Shown here: positions 23,448 through 35,431 of the stretch, in pieces | How the letters are laid out: every line of letters starts with the position of its first letter | Position numbering within the stretch: position 1 is the first letter of the stretch | From: Petaurus breviceps papuanus | Lineage: Eukaryota; Chordata; Mammalia; Diprotodontia; Petauridae | NCBI GenBank assembly: GCA_028583685.1 | Contig: JAMXIF010000002.1 | Location: 61,925,178 to 61,989,177, forward strand | Reading direction: 5' to 3' | Length of the DNA stretch: 64,000 nucleotides | Notes under the pieces: model-generated | Databases searched by the model: none | Told to the model about the DNA's origin: nothing | The model's input: the letters and a program-made list of their open reading frames with translations, nothing else | Translations under genes and position numbers: made by a program

Positions 23448-23600
23448 AAATCAATGAATGAATAAATGAATAAGAAAGCATTTATTAAACTCTTATTATG
23501 TTCCAAGCACTGTGCTGTAAGCCCTGAGAATACAGTGGCATGATGGCTAGAGAAGAGATGAAGTACCTAAGAGCAAAGCAAATTATGGTGAAGCTGGGTC
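23448..23600 (-). mobile_element. L2 LINE 3' end, antisense
   Basis: GAAT-type tail, then 'aagcatttattaaactctta', then 'ccaagcactgtgctgtaagc'. Confidence 0.7.
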
Positions 23601-23624
23601 TCTCTAAGTAATAGGTGACAAAAT

Positions 23625-23730
23625 AGAGACTTTTAGTTTATTGTCTCTATAACCGTAACATCTAGAATAGTGCCATATGCCTAATTAGGTGCTAAATAAA
23701 TATTTGTTGGATTAAATTGAATTAATTTTG
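23625..23730 (+). mobile_element. L2 LINE 3' end, sense
   Basis: 'tagaatagtgccatatgcc' then 'ggtgctaaataaatatttg', ending in TTGAATT. It lies in opposite orientation to its left neighbour. Confidence 0.65.
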
Positions 23731-23881
23731 AGATTATTCTGAATTTTGGATAAACATAATTGTCAATTCAGAAAGAGGAATAAGTTGGCAAATTTACTAT
23801 ATTTCAAAACTTCTTCCAGAAACTAGAAGGCTATTTTGTGAATTCAACTTTATTCCAGGAATATCATAGAAAAAAGTACAC

Positions 23882-24028
23882 TTGGGGCAGCTAGGTGGTG
23901 CAGTGAATAGAGCACTGACCCTGGAGTCAGGAGGACCTGAGCTCAAATCTGGCCTCAGACACAACACAAAAACTAGCTGTGTGTCCTTGGACAAGTCACT
24001 TAACCGCAATTGCCCTACAAAAAGCAAA
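23882..24028 (+). mobile_element. short SINE, sense, with target duplication
   Basis: 'ggggcagctaggtggtgcag', 'ctggagtcaggaggacctg', 'aagtcacttaaccgcaattg', A-run. Flanked by AAAAAAGTACAC (23870-23881, 24029-24040). Confidence 0.9.
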
Positions 24029-24040
24029 AAAAAAGTACAC

Positions 24041-25349
24041 CTTTCTTTAAATATATATAACTATTCTTTTTTTAAATACTACCTATATCTTTGCATTTTT
24101 CACAATTTCTGATTTGATTACATATTCATTGTAAAGGGGAACACAGATTCAATAATATCATTTGGGGGACTAAAAGTAGTCCCAAAAGACTAATGAGGTA
24201 ATGGCCTTAAGATCCTTTTTAAAGGTGACAGACAAAGAGATTTCTTGGCTACAAATTCCAGTGTTGATTCTTAATTTTCACCGAGGCTCCACAGAACATT
24301 TCAAAGAGATTGGTCCAGAGAATGAGATAACTATTGTTTGGGCAGAGATGGGTTGATGAAGACTTTGGTGTCCAGAGAATCACATAAGGCACTGTAAACC
24401 CAGAGTAAAGAGAAATGCCATTAGGTGGAAGTGAAGAAATGAGAGACAGAGTACAAGGTACCAAAGGCAAGCTATTTTATCTGTAACTGGGTTTGAAAAA
24501 ATCAGTTGTTAATATATCACTATAAAAAATTTGACAGAAAATTGGTTGATTCAGTGACCACAGAAGGATATATATGGCCTTAGCCTCTATATTAAGAAGG
24601 CTTTTAATTCCTCAAGCTTCTTCTGTGTTGGATTCATGATACAGTGAGAGACAACTCTGGGATGCTGCAGTGTAGCAGCAATTCACTTTGTAGACACCAG
24701 GTTTGAAACTTGGGAGGCAGGTACTTGGAAATACCATTTACTTGCAATACTATTTTTGGAAATACTGGTCAATTCAGAACCTACTTGGCACTCCCTATTG
24801 TAATCCTTTAATTCAGACCTGCCAATTTTTATGCTATGATTTATCAACTGTGGTTTGGATATGGTGAACAACCCTTCTTGAGACAGAGATGGAATGACCA
24901 ATTTTAAAATTTAAAAAACTTACAAAAAAATCCAAAGGCCTTCCAGGGATATGATAATACCAATTACTAATTGCTGTCATTTTTATTTCTACAATTAAAA
25001 AAAACTGTTTACTGATGATATAGACATTGTTCTCAGACTCTTTATAAGAATGTGCTTTTGTCTAATATCTTACTTCTTGGCTTTAGAACATTGTGTTTAT
25101 ATTGGAAACATTGAATCCTAAGTAATAAATCCTATCTCAGGAATGATTTTAGATAACTTGTATTTGAGGGAGGTAGAAACATGGGTGAAGGGAAGGGCAT
25201 GGACATTGATCTTGCACAGAGAATAGAATCAGCAAAAGTTTGATCTGGTTGCAGGAGCTATAAGAAACATATGCAATTAGAACTTAGTTTTGGGTTTGAA
25301 CTTGAAAAAGATAGATACATACAGTAAAAATAAATGGCTAGAGCAGAAT
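24041..25349. other. unassigned DNA
   Basis: 1.3 kb without a gene or confident repeat. Confidence 0.4.
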
Positions 25350-26310
25350 CTATTAAGCTTTAATTGAAGTTAAAAAATCAGGGATTAGTAATCATGTTCT
25401 CAGCAAAAATAGATTTAATTAAAAGAGATAAGCAGGGAAACTCCATTATGCTAAAAGATACCATAGAGAATGAAGTAATATCAATACTAAACATATATGT
25501 ACCAAATGGTATAGGATCCAAATTCTTAAAGGAAAAATTAAATGAGTTAAAGGAGGAAATAAACAGTAAAACTATATTAGTGGGGGACCTCAAATTTCCC
25601 CTATCACAACTAGATAAAGCTAATAAAAAAAAGAAGAAAAAATTAAGGAGATGAATAGAACTTTAGAAAAGTTAGGTATAGTAGACCTCTGGAGAAAACT
25701 GAATGGGAATAGAAAGGAGTATGTCTTTTTCTCAGCTGTACATGGCATATTCACAAAAATTGACCATGTATTGAGGCATAAAAACCTTGTGATCAAATGC
25801 AGATCATAATGCAATAAAAATTACATTCAATAAAGGGCCATGGAAACATATTAAAATTAATTAGAAACTAAATAATCTAATCCTAAAGAATAGGTGGACC
25901 AAAGAATAAATCACAGAAACAATAATTTCATTAAAAAGAATGACAACAATGAGACAACATATCAAAATTTATGGGATGTGGCTAAAATAGTACTTAGGGA
26001 AAATTATATATCTTTAAACTCTTACATCAATAAAGTAAAGAAAGAGAAAATCAGTGAATTGGGCATACAACTAAAAAAATAGAAAAAGAACAAATTAACC
26101 CCACTCCCCCCCATTAAGCACCAAATTGGAAATCCTGAAAATCATAGAGGAGATTGATAAAATTGAAAGTAATAAGATCAGTGAACTAATAAATAAAACT
26201 AGGAGCTGGGTTTAAAAACAAACAAACAAACAAACAAACAAACAACAAACCCTAATAAAATAAATAAGCCATTGGTTAATTTGATTAAACAAAAAGAAAG
26301 AAGCTTTGGG
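25350..26310 (+). mobile_element. L1 LINE ORF2 endonuclease fragment, sense
   Basis: Open pieces read 'ISILNIYVPN', 'KTILVGDLKFPL', then in a shifted frame 'EYVFFSAVHGIFTKIDHVL', the L1 apurinic-like endonuclease with the GD.K strand and the S...H..IDH end. 'LRENYISLNSYI' downstream is the endonuclease-RT linker. Frames are broken at several points. Confidence 0.85.
26213..26248. repeat. (AAAC)n microsatellite in L1
   Basis: About eight CAAA units expanded within the A-rich L1 ORF2 sequence. Confidence 0.9.
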
Positions 26311-27164
26311 TTTGAATTGAAACACAAGTATAATGATACATTTTAGAGCATTTCCTTAATTCCTTTTGGGCTCAGGAAATCATGAGGAGGCTGTCCAAGA
26401 GACTCTCTAGTCTAACCTTTAACCTGTAGGTCAGACACTACCTCAATTCTACAGAGGTGTGAAAATATAAAGAAATCAATATATCAAAATATAAAGAAAA
26501 TATAAAGAAAGCAATAATAAAGTCCAGTAGTAGAAATGTCTTAATTTCTCCCCAGAGTCTATTTTAATGGTTATGGAAAGTTTTTTCATTATTTCCTAAA
26601 AGCTGTGGCCCTCATATTGCTGTTTGAGCCCTAATTCTCTTAGATTCCAACTGTTGAGTTGGAGAGTAGACTAGTCAGTCGCCACTTTTGGTACTTGGCT
26701 AGATGCTGTAAGGCAATGGGGAAAAGGGGAGGCAAAGGTGAATTAGAAATTCTTAATCCCCCCAAAATCCTCACCAAGGAGCTAATAATCTAGTAGGACA
26801 GATTTTACATATACACATGTATGAATACACAATACATATATGTATAAAATTAATGTAATCCATATCTGCACATGTTATATTAATTTTAATAACATCTGAT
26901 TATATTAACTAATAATATTTAATAACAAATAAATTGATTTTATTTTTTGAGACTGAGCCTCCTTCTCTCTTCTAGACTGGAAATGTAGTGACTACTCAAG
27001 ACCCTATCCCACTGCTGTCTGATATGGGATTTGGGGGTTGGAGGTATGAGGACAAAGGAAAAAGTTTGCAATGAGCACTATGGGGAATGTGATAGAGGGT
27101 CAATTGGAGATGAATAGAATTATTTTCCCTAAGCAATACTGAGAATTCAGTCAAGTGGTATAAT
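26311..27164. other. unassigned DNA
   Basis: No gene or clear repeat; an AT-rich TATA/ACAT patch at 26805-26935. Confidence 0.4.
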
Positions 27165-27345
27165 CCTGTTGGTTTGAAAGGCTGAGAATTTGGATTGGAA
27201 TTTCTTATTTGCCACTTTCTTCCTGTGTGTCTTTTAGGAAGTTACTTAACTTCTTTGGGTCTCAGTTTCCTGATCTATAAAATGGGAAGTTGGACTAGTT
27301 GACCTCTAAGGATCCTTCGAACTTTCTGGTCTTTTGATTCTAAAG
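27165..27345 (+). mobile_element. MIR SINE, sense
   Basis: 'aggaagttacttaacttct', 'ctcagtttcctgatctataa', 'gttggactagttgacctct': sense MIR. Confidence 0.75.
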
Positions 27346-27689
27346 GACAGTAAGAATAGTGAACATAATGATGTTATTTTTTTCTAGCAATATTTGGCGG
27401 CTTAGGAGTAGGAGGAGAGAAAAGGGACTCCTTAAAGTGAGGTTTACTCAGAATGGGGATTGACAAGAAGGGTTCAGTGGAAAGTCTAGCAGGTGAGGCA
27501 TTCTAAAGTCTTAGTAAAAGCATTATAAAAATGGTTCATCCTGTAGACCAAGGATGAATGTGGAGGCAAGTGAAGCCAGAATTCTATGAAACTAGAGGAA
27601 TCTGGTGAGTTTGAAAGACGGAAAGTAATCTTGGAGGTGATTGGCAGATTTAGGTGAGGCTAGTTATGTTAATTAAACTTCTGTCCTCC

Positions 27690-28050
27690 TTGATATTCCT
27701 GGCCTACCACACTTGATCTTTCAACTGAGCATTTTTCCTATCTCCCATGTCTGGATGGTCTCCTTCCTTATCTCTCCCACTTGATCCTTCAGGTCTGTTT
27801 ATATCTCACTTTCTGCAAGAAGACTTTCCTTTTCCTCCCTAATCTTATTGCCTTTCCTCTGAGACCATCTTTAATTTATACGGTTTATATTTTGTTTGTA
27901 TATAGTTATTTGGATGTTGTTTCCTGCATTAGAGTATGAGCTCCTTGAGATCGTGAATGTTTTTTTAGTCACTCTTTGTATTTCTAGCACTTAGTACTAT
28001 GTGCCAGGCACATAGTATCTGCTAAAAATGCTTGTTGACTTGACTTCTTC
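27690..28050 (+). mobile_element. L2 LINE 3' region, sense
   Basis: 'tgcaagaagactttcctttt', 'ctctgagaccatctttaatt', 'agtatgagctccttgagatc', 'gtgccaggcacatagtatct', 'aatgcttgttgacttga': one of the best preserved L2 ends here. Confidence 0.85.
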
Positions 28051-28140
28051 CTTTTTATTTCATAGATTACCGTAAACATGATCTGCTAAAATAGCTCCTC
28101 TAAATTTTTTCAAAATATTTGACAAGTTTCTCTCATTTTG

Positions 28141-28142
<2 letters not shown>

Positions 28143-28192
<50 letters not shown>
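28143..28192. repeat. (GA)n microsatellite
   Basis: About 25 uninterrupted AG dinucleotides, immediately 5' of a CR1/L3 reverse transcriptase fragment. Confidence 0.95.
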
Positions 28193-28195
<3 letters not shown>

Positions 28196-28732
28196 TATGG
28201 AGGCTAGATGATAGTGTAGTTAGGTGTGCCTGGACTCAAAGTGTAGCCATTGATGCTTCAATGTTAACTTGGAAGAAGTTTGTAGTGGAATTCTCCAGGC
28301 ATTTGTTCTTCATTCCATGCTATTGAATATTTTGATCAGGGACTTAGATGCAGATATAGATGGCACGTTTATTCAATTTCACATCATCCAAAGCTATGAA
28401 TTATAAATAATACACTGTATGACAGAATGCAGATCCAAATGTAAGATTATTGTGGAATCTAGTTAGACAATATTTAATAGGGGTAAAAGTAAAGTCTTCT
28501 TCTTGAGTTAAAAAAAATCAATTTCTCATGTATAAGAGGTGGGATGCACATCTAGACAGAATTGTGTCTGAAAAAGATCTGGGAGTTTTAGTGGATTGGT
28601 GGGGAGTGAATATGACTGAGCATTATAATGTGGTAGGGAGAAACATGACAAATGCAATATTTGGTTATATTAAAAATGCAAGGTGTCCACAACCAGGGAA
28701 GTGACAGTTTCATCATCCTCTATTCTGACCAA
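28196..28732 (+). mobile_element. CR1/L3 LINE ORF2 (RT), sense, part 1
   Basis: The frame after the GA tract gives 'RLDDSVVRCAWTQSVAID' and 'STLTWKK'-like text (ASMLTWKKFVVEFSR), then in other frames 'DLDADIDGT', the CR1/L3 pattern around RT motifs 4-5. It runs on to 'cctctattctgacc', where an antisense L2 interrupts it. Confidence 0.75.
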
Positions 28733-29230
28733 TAAATTAAATCAGTTCAACAAGCATTTTTAAGCACCTACTATGTGCTAGGCACTATGTTAAACACTGA
28801 TGAAACAGAGAAAAACAAAAACAGCACCTGACATTAAGGAGCTCACAAATCTAATAGCAGGGAGAAAGTGTGTTAACAACTGTGTCCAAATAAGATGTGT
28901 ACAGAATAAATTGGATATCATCTCAGTAGGAAGGCAAAAGCATTAAGGGGGACTTGGAAAGGCTTCTTGCGGAAAGTAGAATTTTAATCTGAGAACCTAT
29001 GGAAGACAGAAGACAGAAATAAGAAGGATTAGAATGGCAGGCACTGGGGCAGCCAGTGAAAATGCTCAAGGTTGGGAGATGGAGTGTTTTCTTGTGAAAA
29101 AGCAAGGAGGCCAGTGTTGCTGGATCATGGAATAGGTGGGAGGGAGTAAAGTGAAAATTCTGGAAAGATAGGAAGGGGCCGAGTTATGAAGGGCCTTAAG
29201 TCTAATAATATTATAAGTTGCAGAGTGTGT
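28733..29230 (-). mobile_element. L2 LINE 3' region nested in CR1/L3, antisense
   Basis: 'aagcacctactatgtgctag', 'gacattaaggagctcacaa', 'gaggccagtgttgctggatc', 'gagttatgaagggcctta'. The CR1/L3 reading order is continuous across it, so this L2 is the younger of the two. Confidence 0.8.
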
Positions 29231-29478
29231 TTTTATTTTCATTGGCAAAGGATGTTCCTTACTGTAATTCCTCACATCACACCTGAATATTGTATTTAGT
29301 TGTGGGCATTGCATGTTAGGAAGAAGAATAAGTTGGAAAAAATTCTGGAAGAGAGTGACCAGAAAAGTGAAGAGTTTTGAGATTGGATTGTGCTATATAA
29401 GGCACATGGAATTGTTTGAAAGAACTGGGCATGCTTAATCTGGAGAATTGAAGATTAGGGGGAAACATTAAAGAGATT
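29231..29478 (+). mobile_element. CR1/L3 LINE, part 2
   Basis: 'cacctgaatattgtatttag', 'gagagtgaccagaaaagtg', 'gaactgggcatgcttaatc': downstream sense CR1/L3, continuing from 28732. Confidence 0.75.
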
Positions 29479-29479
29479 T

Positions 29480-29706
29480 TAGTCAGACAGTCCAGAGTTC
29501 AAATTTGGCCTCAGACTCTTACCATCTGTGTGACCTTGAGCAAGTCACTTAACCGCTGTTTCCATTTCCTCATCTGTAAAATGGGGATAATTAAAGTACT
29601 GATCTTCTTGGGTGGTTGTAAAGATAAAATAAGATATTTGAAAAACATTTTGCAAACTGTAAGGTACTATGTAAATGCTAGCTATTATTATTTTTATATT
29701 TGTCCA
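29480..29706 (+). mobile_element. CORE-SINE nested in CR1/L3
   Basis: 'gagttcaaatttggcctcag', 'gagcaagtcacttaaccgc', 'tgtaaaatggggataatt', 'gtaaatgctagctattatta'. It splits the CR1/L3 at a third place. Confidence 0.8.
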
Positions 29707-30045
29707 AAGGCCTATCACATGGAAGAGCTAGCCAGTGAAATATGGGTTAGGTTTGTTTTGTTTGGTTTCAGTATACAGAAATAAGGGCAATGAGTAGAAA
29801 TTTCTGAGAAAAATATTTTAACTCAACATAAGGAAACATTTCTTACACTTAGAACTATCTAAGAATGGAATGGTCTACTTGGGGAAGGTAGTGGATTCTC
29901 CTTCAAAGGAGATCTTCAAATGAAGCCTGGATGGCCACTTGGTATTATTGTAGACAGATGTCTCGTTCAGGTGCAAGTTGGACAATCTAGCTTCCGAGCT
30001 CTCTTCCAAATCTGCGATTTGGGTGATTGTGTTATTCTGTGAAGG
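29707..30045 (+). mobile_element. CR1/L3 LINE 3' end, part 3
   Basis: 'cacatggaagagctagcc', 'gaatggaatggtctacttgg', 'gaagcctggatggccacttg', 'ttccgagctctcttccaaa': end of the same CR1/L3. Confidence 0.75.
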
Positions 30046-31586
30046 ACTGCAAGAAATAGAAGGAGGGGGAGTAGTTGTTGAAGAGGAGAAACTAAGAGAC
30101 AGGACAGTTCTGAGAGATAAAGTTGAAGGCCTGAGTTCCTGTCAGTTCTCTCTCCCTGTTGCAAGATTTAATGTTCTTAATTTAACCAATGGGAGCTCAG
30201 GTCAACACTTGATGCAATGCTATCCAAATTTAGGTCTACCAATACAATTTTCTTGGGACACTGACTTTGCCTACTCCGACTTCAAAATCCTTTGTGATTT
30301 CAAGAAAGCTCAGTCTCTTATTCTAGGAATATTGCTAAAAGTCCAAGGAGCTGGAAAGAAAGGCTGCTTTCAGGGCAAGCCCACCAAACTTAGCTGACAG
30401 GTAGAGTTGCAGGCCTTTCTCCAGGACTATCTCATCAGTCAGAGTGCTGAGGAATAGCAACTCCTGCCCTTGTGTCTTTCCCAGGCATTTCCCTAGGACC
30501 AGAGAGTATGTGACCATGAAAAAATTTCTATTTATTCTAGACAATAAAATGATTTTATTGGAACACGGCAGGAAAATATATGTATTTAGTTCTCCCATCT
30601 GTGTTTCTTATGTGGGGGATGGTGGAAGAAGATCTTCCTTTCTCCTTTCTAGATCTCACCCCACCTCAACCTCACACAGTATTAGGCTAGCAAATTCTGG
30701 TTACTCTACTCACATGTCTCTTGCAGATGAAGTCTAGAACTGAGGCTGGGTATATACACTACCAGGCATCTTCTCAAGTGCAAAATAGTAGTTCTACTCT
30801 GTTGCTTCCTGTGTCTCCTGATGGCAATTCTGTGGCAGGGCGAAGGGTCATGCCTGTTGGCCAAGATGACCACAGACTTTCTGGGGGTGGCTGCAGAAAG
30901 AGCAATTTAGCTATATGTACTGAGATCCTTAACATACTGTTCATATTTATAGACTACAAATTTGGGCTAAGTCTAGACTTAAGGTAGGTTACAGTGTATT
31001 TTATATTCAGTGGCCATTTAGCTCACAATTCAGCTCAAAATTCTAGACACTGAATGATACATTTGTTCCACCAACTGACTGCCTTTTTTTTGAAAACTTG
31101 GTGTATCCATTTTTTATAGGGAAGCTTTAACAACAGGGGGATTACTCAATGATTCATTTAAAGGGAGCATTAAAAGAAAATTGAGGCGCAAAGCATCTTG
31201 CCTTCTTTAATTGCTCATTTATTATTGCTGTGGTTGAGATAACGGCTTTGTGTTATTTTCCTAAATAGTGTACAATATTTATTGGTAAATATAGCAGTGA
31301 ATAAATTAATGTCAGTTGGGATTTGGTGGGGGAATTTTCTTCTCCATTGTTAGCTATTTATTCTTTCTTTCTTTTTAAAACATAGTGTATCGTGTCTGCA
31401 TGGCTCTCTTGGCAGGAATCTCAACTTGGAGGCAGAAAATTGTGAATTCAATGTCCAAGTATAGATTTCTTCTCTAGGCTTCTGAAGCATAGCCAAATAA
31501 TCTTTAAGGCTTTATCTACATGTGAATTATGTGATCTGTGTCTGGTTTGTGAATTGTTTCTATAACTTTATATGGAAAAGAAAGGT
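30046..31586. other. unassigned DNA, repeat-poor
   Basis: About 1.5 kb where I can assign no SINE or LINE, in contrast to the flanks. A 139-codon frame (29978-30397, +) starts inside the CR1/L3 end and has no recognisable domain. An AATAAA lies at about 30543. It could be an unrecognised old element or unique sequence. Confidence 0.4.
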
Positions 31587-31782
31587 CAGAGTCAGAGTAG
31601 TATAGTGGGATAGAATGTTGGATCAAAAGTCAGGAAGATCAGAATTTGGATCCATCCTTAAATGATTATTAGTTGTGTAACCCTGGAAAAGTCATTTAAC
31701 TTGATTCAGCTTTTTCATCTATAAAGTTGTGATTATCTATAATACTTACCTCACAGGGTAGTTATGAATATAAAATGAAATA
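31587..31782 (+). mobile_element. MIR/CORE-SINE, sense
   Basis: 'tagtatagtgggatagaatg', 'aagtcaggaagatcag', 'ggaaaagtcatttaacttg', 'cttacctcacagggtagtt': sense, diverged. Confidence 0.75.
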
Positions 31783-31905
31783 ATATATGTGCATATATAT
31801 GCATGATTACTTGCATGTGTATATACATGATATATTTATACATAAACATCTATGTATGCATACATATGCATACACATATATGTATGTATATATGTGTATA
31901 TGTGG
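31783..31905. repeat. TATG/CATA-rich simple repeat
   Basis: About 120 bp of ATATGCA/TGTATATA-type alternating sequence at the tail of the SINE. Confidence 0.85.
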
Positions 31906-31934
31906 GTGTTTTATTCTGTTGATGCTTCAATACA

Positions 31935-32050
31935 TTTTTTTGCAACAAAAATTCATTAAGCCCCTACTGTATTGAAGGTGTTCTTGATTCTGGGAAAACT
32001 GAGATGAAAAATTAAATGGTTGTCTGTCTTTGAGAAATTTAAAATCTTTT
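31935..32050 (-). mobile_element. L2 LINE 3' end, antisense
   Basis: 'attcattaagcccctactg', 'gattctgggaaaactgagat', 'gtctgtctttgagaa'. Confidence 0.65.
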
Positions 32051-32499
32051 TTTTTTTTTTTTACAAATATGCATAAAAAGTATGCTACAGGGTAGGGAAA
32101 AGGAAAGAAACACACAGGATACCCCAAAATTCAGATTTTTCAAATGAATCTATGATTTAATAAATGTGGACATTCCTTCTAAAAATTTCAGTTGCATCCT
32201 GTGTGACTCTCATCTATAGCCTCTCATAAGTTCACCACATTGAGTGTATCCAACATTATAGAAGTCAACATCAATTACTCTTGATTTTGTAAGGTTACCA
32301 GTGGAGCTCAAAGGGAGATAATTTTGTTATCTCTCAGCATGTGACTAATCTTTTTTTATTCATCCATTTCTTTGATGACCTCCTTTACTTGGCTTATCTC
32401 TTGCAATTCCTTGTTTATAGTGTATTACAACTGGCTTGTGACCACAATTCTCTTTTGGATGATCCTAAATTTTAATTATTCAGAGATGGTAGTGTTTCT
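32051..32499. other. unassigned DNA
   Basis: T18 run at 32046-32063, then no recognisable feature. Confidence 0.4.
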
Positions 32500-32645
32500 G
32501 TCAGTCAGTCAATAAACATTAAGTGCCTGCTATGTGCTAGGCACTATGCTAAACACTGGGATACAAAGAAAGGCAAAGACAGTTTCTGCCCTCAAGGAAC
32601 TCACGTTCTAATAGGAAAAGACAACTCAAAACAAAACTGAAAAGC
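32500..32645 (-). mobile_element. L2 LINE 3' end, antisense
   Basis: 'ataaacattaagtgcctgct', 'atgtgctaggcactatgc', 'ctgccctcaaggaactcac': very well preserved L2 terminus leading into a degenerate tandem array. Confidence 0.85.
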
Positions 32646-33095
32646 TGGAAGCAGACTGCAGAAGGTACCTGGAATGAGGGCATAATGAAGTCCTGAAGCC
32701 AGATGGTATCCTGAACCTTCTTCTTAAGTGTAGGATTGTTCTCAGATCTTTACCCTTTCCAATAAGAAGAAGGGAGAGGCCCCAATGATTGGGGTAAGGA
32801 GGAGGTGTGAGTTTAGAGCTGATTTAACCTTGCAGGAAGATGAGTTTCTATGGACCACGATGAAGTCTAGGAGAGCAGCCGGGTGGGAAATGATGAGCCC
32901 CCTGGGCTCCCTTCTTAGATGGAGGATCTGGTAGGAGGTCTCCAATGTCTACCCATCTACTCTTTCCAACCTGAAGGAGGGAGGAATCCCAAGGATAGGG
33001 GTGTATCTCAGAGTTGATTCAATAATGAAGGAGGATGAACTTCTGAAGACAATGATGAAGTCCAGGTGAGCAGCCAGGTGATTCATGAGTCATAG
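32646..33095. repeat. degenerate tandem repeat, ~170-200-bp units
   Basis: The phrase 'gatgaagtc', then 'agcagcc.ggtg', recurs at about 32685, 32861 and 33055, each preceded by an aligned segment (e.g. 'ggaagatgagtttct' and 'ggaggatgaacttct'; 'ccctttccaa' and 'ctctttccaa'). At least two full units and one partial, clearly diverged. May be internal structure of an unnamed LINE- or LTR-related element. Confidence 0.6.
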
Positions 33096-33502
33096 ACATA
33101 GAGAAACACTATAAATTGTTGGTACTAAAAAGATATGCCTTTGTTTTAGCTCATGAAAAGTTCTTTTTAATTTTCTGAAGGAAATCCATTCCACTCTCTT
33201 TCTTTTATTTGATTTTGGGCTCAAATTACCATGCATTTGCTATATTCAAGATATATGTCGTGATGAGCAAAATATATCTGCAAATCATAGTCTGGACAAT
33301 AGACATTCATCATCAACTTCAATTTTTCTACCATGTATAGTTGGCCCAAATTCTTAGAGTGATTATGGATTATTAGCAGAAGGTTATTGAAGAAAGTTGC
33401 CTCTCAGATCTTTCAAAGCATCTTATATTATTTTGACCTATTAGTGGGAAGATACCTTATTGGAGAATAGAGCCTTTAAGAAATTGATTTATCATACTGA
33501 AT
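33096..33502. other. unassigned DNA
   Basis: No gene or assigned repeat up to the HAL1 target duplication. Confidence 0.4.
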
Positions 33503-33515
33503 CAAATGTTTCTTT

Positions 33516-35418
33516 TTAAAATTTATTTTTAGCTTTCAACATGCATTTCCACAAGATTTTTAGTTACAGAATTTCTCCCCATCTTTCCCCTACCCCCAAC
33601 CCCAAGATAGAAAGCATACTGTACCCCTTCCCCCAGTCTTTTCTCTCTTATATCCTCCCTCATCCCCCCTCTAACTTTCTAGTAGGGCAAGATGGATTTC
33701 TATACCTCACTGCCTATATATCTTATTTCCCAGTTGCATGTAAAAAACAATTTTTTTTAACATTTGCTTTTGGATCTTTTTTTAAGAGGTGATTGGTGGT
33801 TACTTTCAACCTCTATTTTGCCCTCTGGTTCTAGAATATCAGGGCAATTTTCCTTGAGAATTTCTTGAAGGATGATTTCTAGGCTCTTTTTCTTTTTTTT
33901 TTTTTTAAGCAATTGGGGTTAAGTAACTTACTCAAGGTTACACGGCCAGGTGTTTCTGGGTGGGTGATAAGTGTCTGAGCCTGGATTCAATCCCCAGGTC
34001 ATCCCAACACTGGGGATGGTGCTCTTACTCTCTGTGCTACCTGGCCGCCCCCCCCCCCAGGCTCTTTTTCTGATCCTGGCTTTCAGGTAGTCCAATAATT
34101 TTTAAATTATATCTCCTGGATCTATTTTCCAGGTCAGTGGTTTTTCCAACGAGATATTTCACATTGCCTTCTATTTTTTTTTTCATTTGTTTGGATCTGT
34201 TTTATATTATCTTGATTTCTTATAAAGTCATTAGCTTCCATTTGCTCCAATTTAATTTTGAAAGAATTTTTTTCTTCAGTGAGTTTTTGAAATTCCTTTC
34301 CATCTGGCAAATTTGGCTTTTTAAGGCATTCTTCTCCTCATTGACTTTTTAGGCATCTTTTGCCATCTATTTTTAAGGTGTTATTTTCTTCAATATTTTT
34401 TGGGGTTCTTTTTAGCAGGCTGTTGACTTGCTTTTCATAATTTTCTTGCATCATTCTCATTTCTCTTCCCAATTTATCCTCCACTTCTCTTACTTGATTT
34501 TTAAAATCCTTCTTGAGCTCCTCCATGGCCTGTAACCAATTCATATTTTTCTTGGAAGCTTTTGATATAGGAGTTCTGACTTCTCTGTCTTCTTCCTATT
34601 CCATGCCTTGATCCTTTTTGTCCACAGAAAAAGGATTCTATGGTCTGATTGTGCTTCCTCTGCTTGCTCATTTTGCCAGCCAATTAATTGACTTTTGAGT
34701 TCTTTGCCACAGTAGAACTCTGCTTTCAGAGTAGAAAGATCTATGTCCCAAATTGCTGGGGTTTTCACCAATGTTGTCAGAGGTCTGAGGAGGGCACCGT
34801 CTCTGCAGCCACCACAAGCTCTGGCACACTGGACACATACACCAGGACCACCATCCAAGACAGCAACCCAGATCCAAGCATGTCAAAGCAAGAGTGATTA
34901 CCCTCTGAATGGTTGCTTTGTTCCTGTATGATCTGCAGGCCAGGAGCTACAGAGGCATCCATGTGGCAGCAGCTGCAGCTGCCAGGCCTCTGCAACCTTT
35001 CGCCCCGGGGGCAGGGGCTGGACCAGCTCTTCTGTCACCTAGTTCCATCGGGTTCCCCACTTACCTTTTACTTTATTTTTTGATGTTTATGGGTTGAGAA
35101 GTCTGGAAACCACCACAGCTACTGGGGATTCACTCTCCTGAAGTCTGCTCTGGCTGGTCTGGGCTGCTGGTTGGGGCCACCCTGAGGCTGGGCCGCATGG
35201 CTCATGTGGAACTGTGCTTTGCTCTGAGCCTGGTGCAATAGACCCTTCCTGCTGAGCTGCCTTCAGCAGGAGATTTGTTTCTCTCTGTCACTTTGTGGGT
35301 TCTGTAGCTCTAAAATTTGTTTAGAGTCATATTTTAGAGGTATTAGAGGTGGTTGGAGAGGGAGCTCAAAACAAGTTCCTGCCTCTACTCCACCATCTTG
35401 GCTCTACCCCCTCCTCTC
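33516..35418 (-). mobile_element. HAL1 (half-L1) element with internal deletion
   Basis: Minus-strand element with both ends: 5' end 'gagccaagatggtggag' near 35400, 3' end at 33516 with an A-rich tail. Flanked by CAAATGTTTCTTT / CAAATGCTTCTTT (33503-33515, 35419-35431). ORF1 coiled-coil pieces are visible, e.g. 'NWLQAMEELKKDF' and 'EVEDKLGREMRMMQENY', but not as one frame. Compared with the copy at 45168-47991 it lacks about 1.1 kb: the ORF1 C-terminus and most of the 3' UTR, with a junction near 33770. No ORF2. A short SINE is nested at 33894. Confidence 0.8.
33894..34058 (-). mobile_element. short SINE nested in HAL1, antisense
   Basis: T-rich tail, 'caattggggttaagtaac', then the head complement 'gctacctggccgcc' with a C12 run. 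Target duplication aggctctttttct (33881-33893, 34059-34071). Atypical 'tgtttctgggtgggtg' insert in its middle. Confidence 0.88.
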
Positions 35419-35431
35419 CAAATGCTTCTTT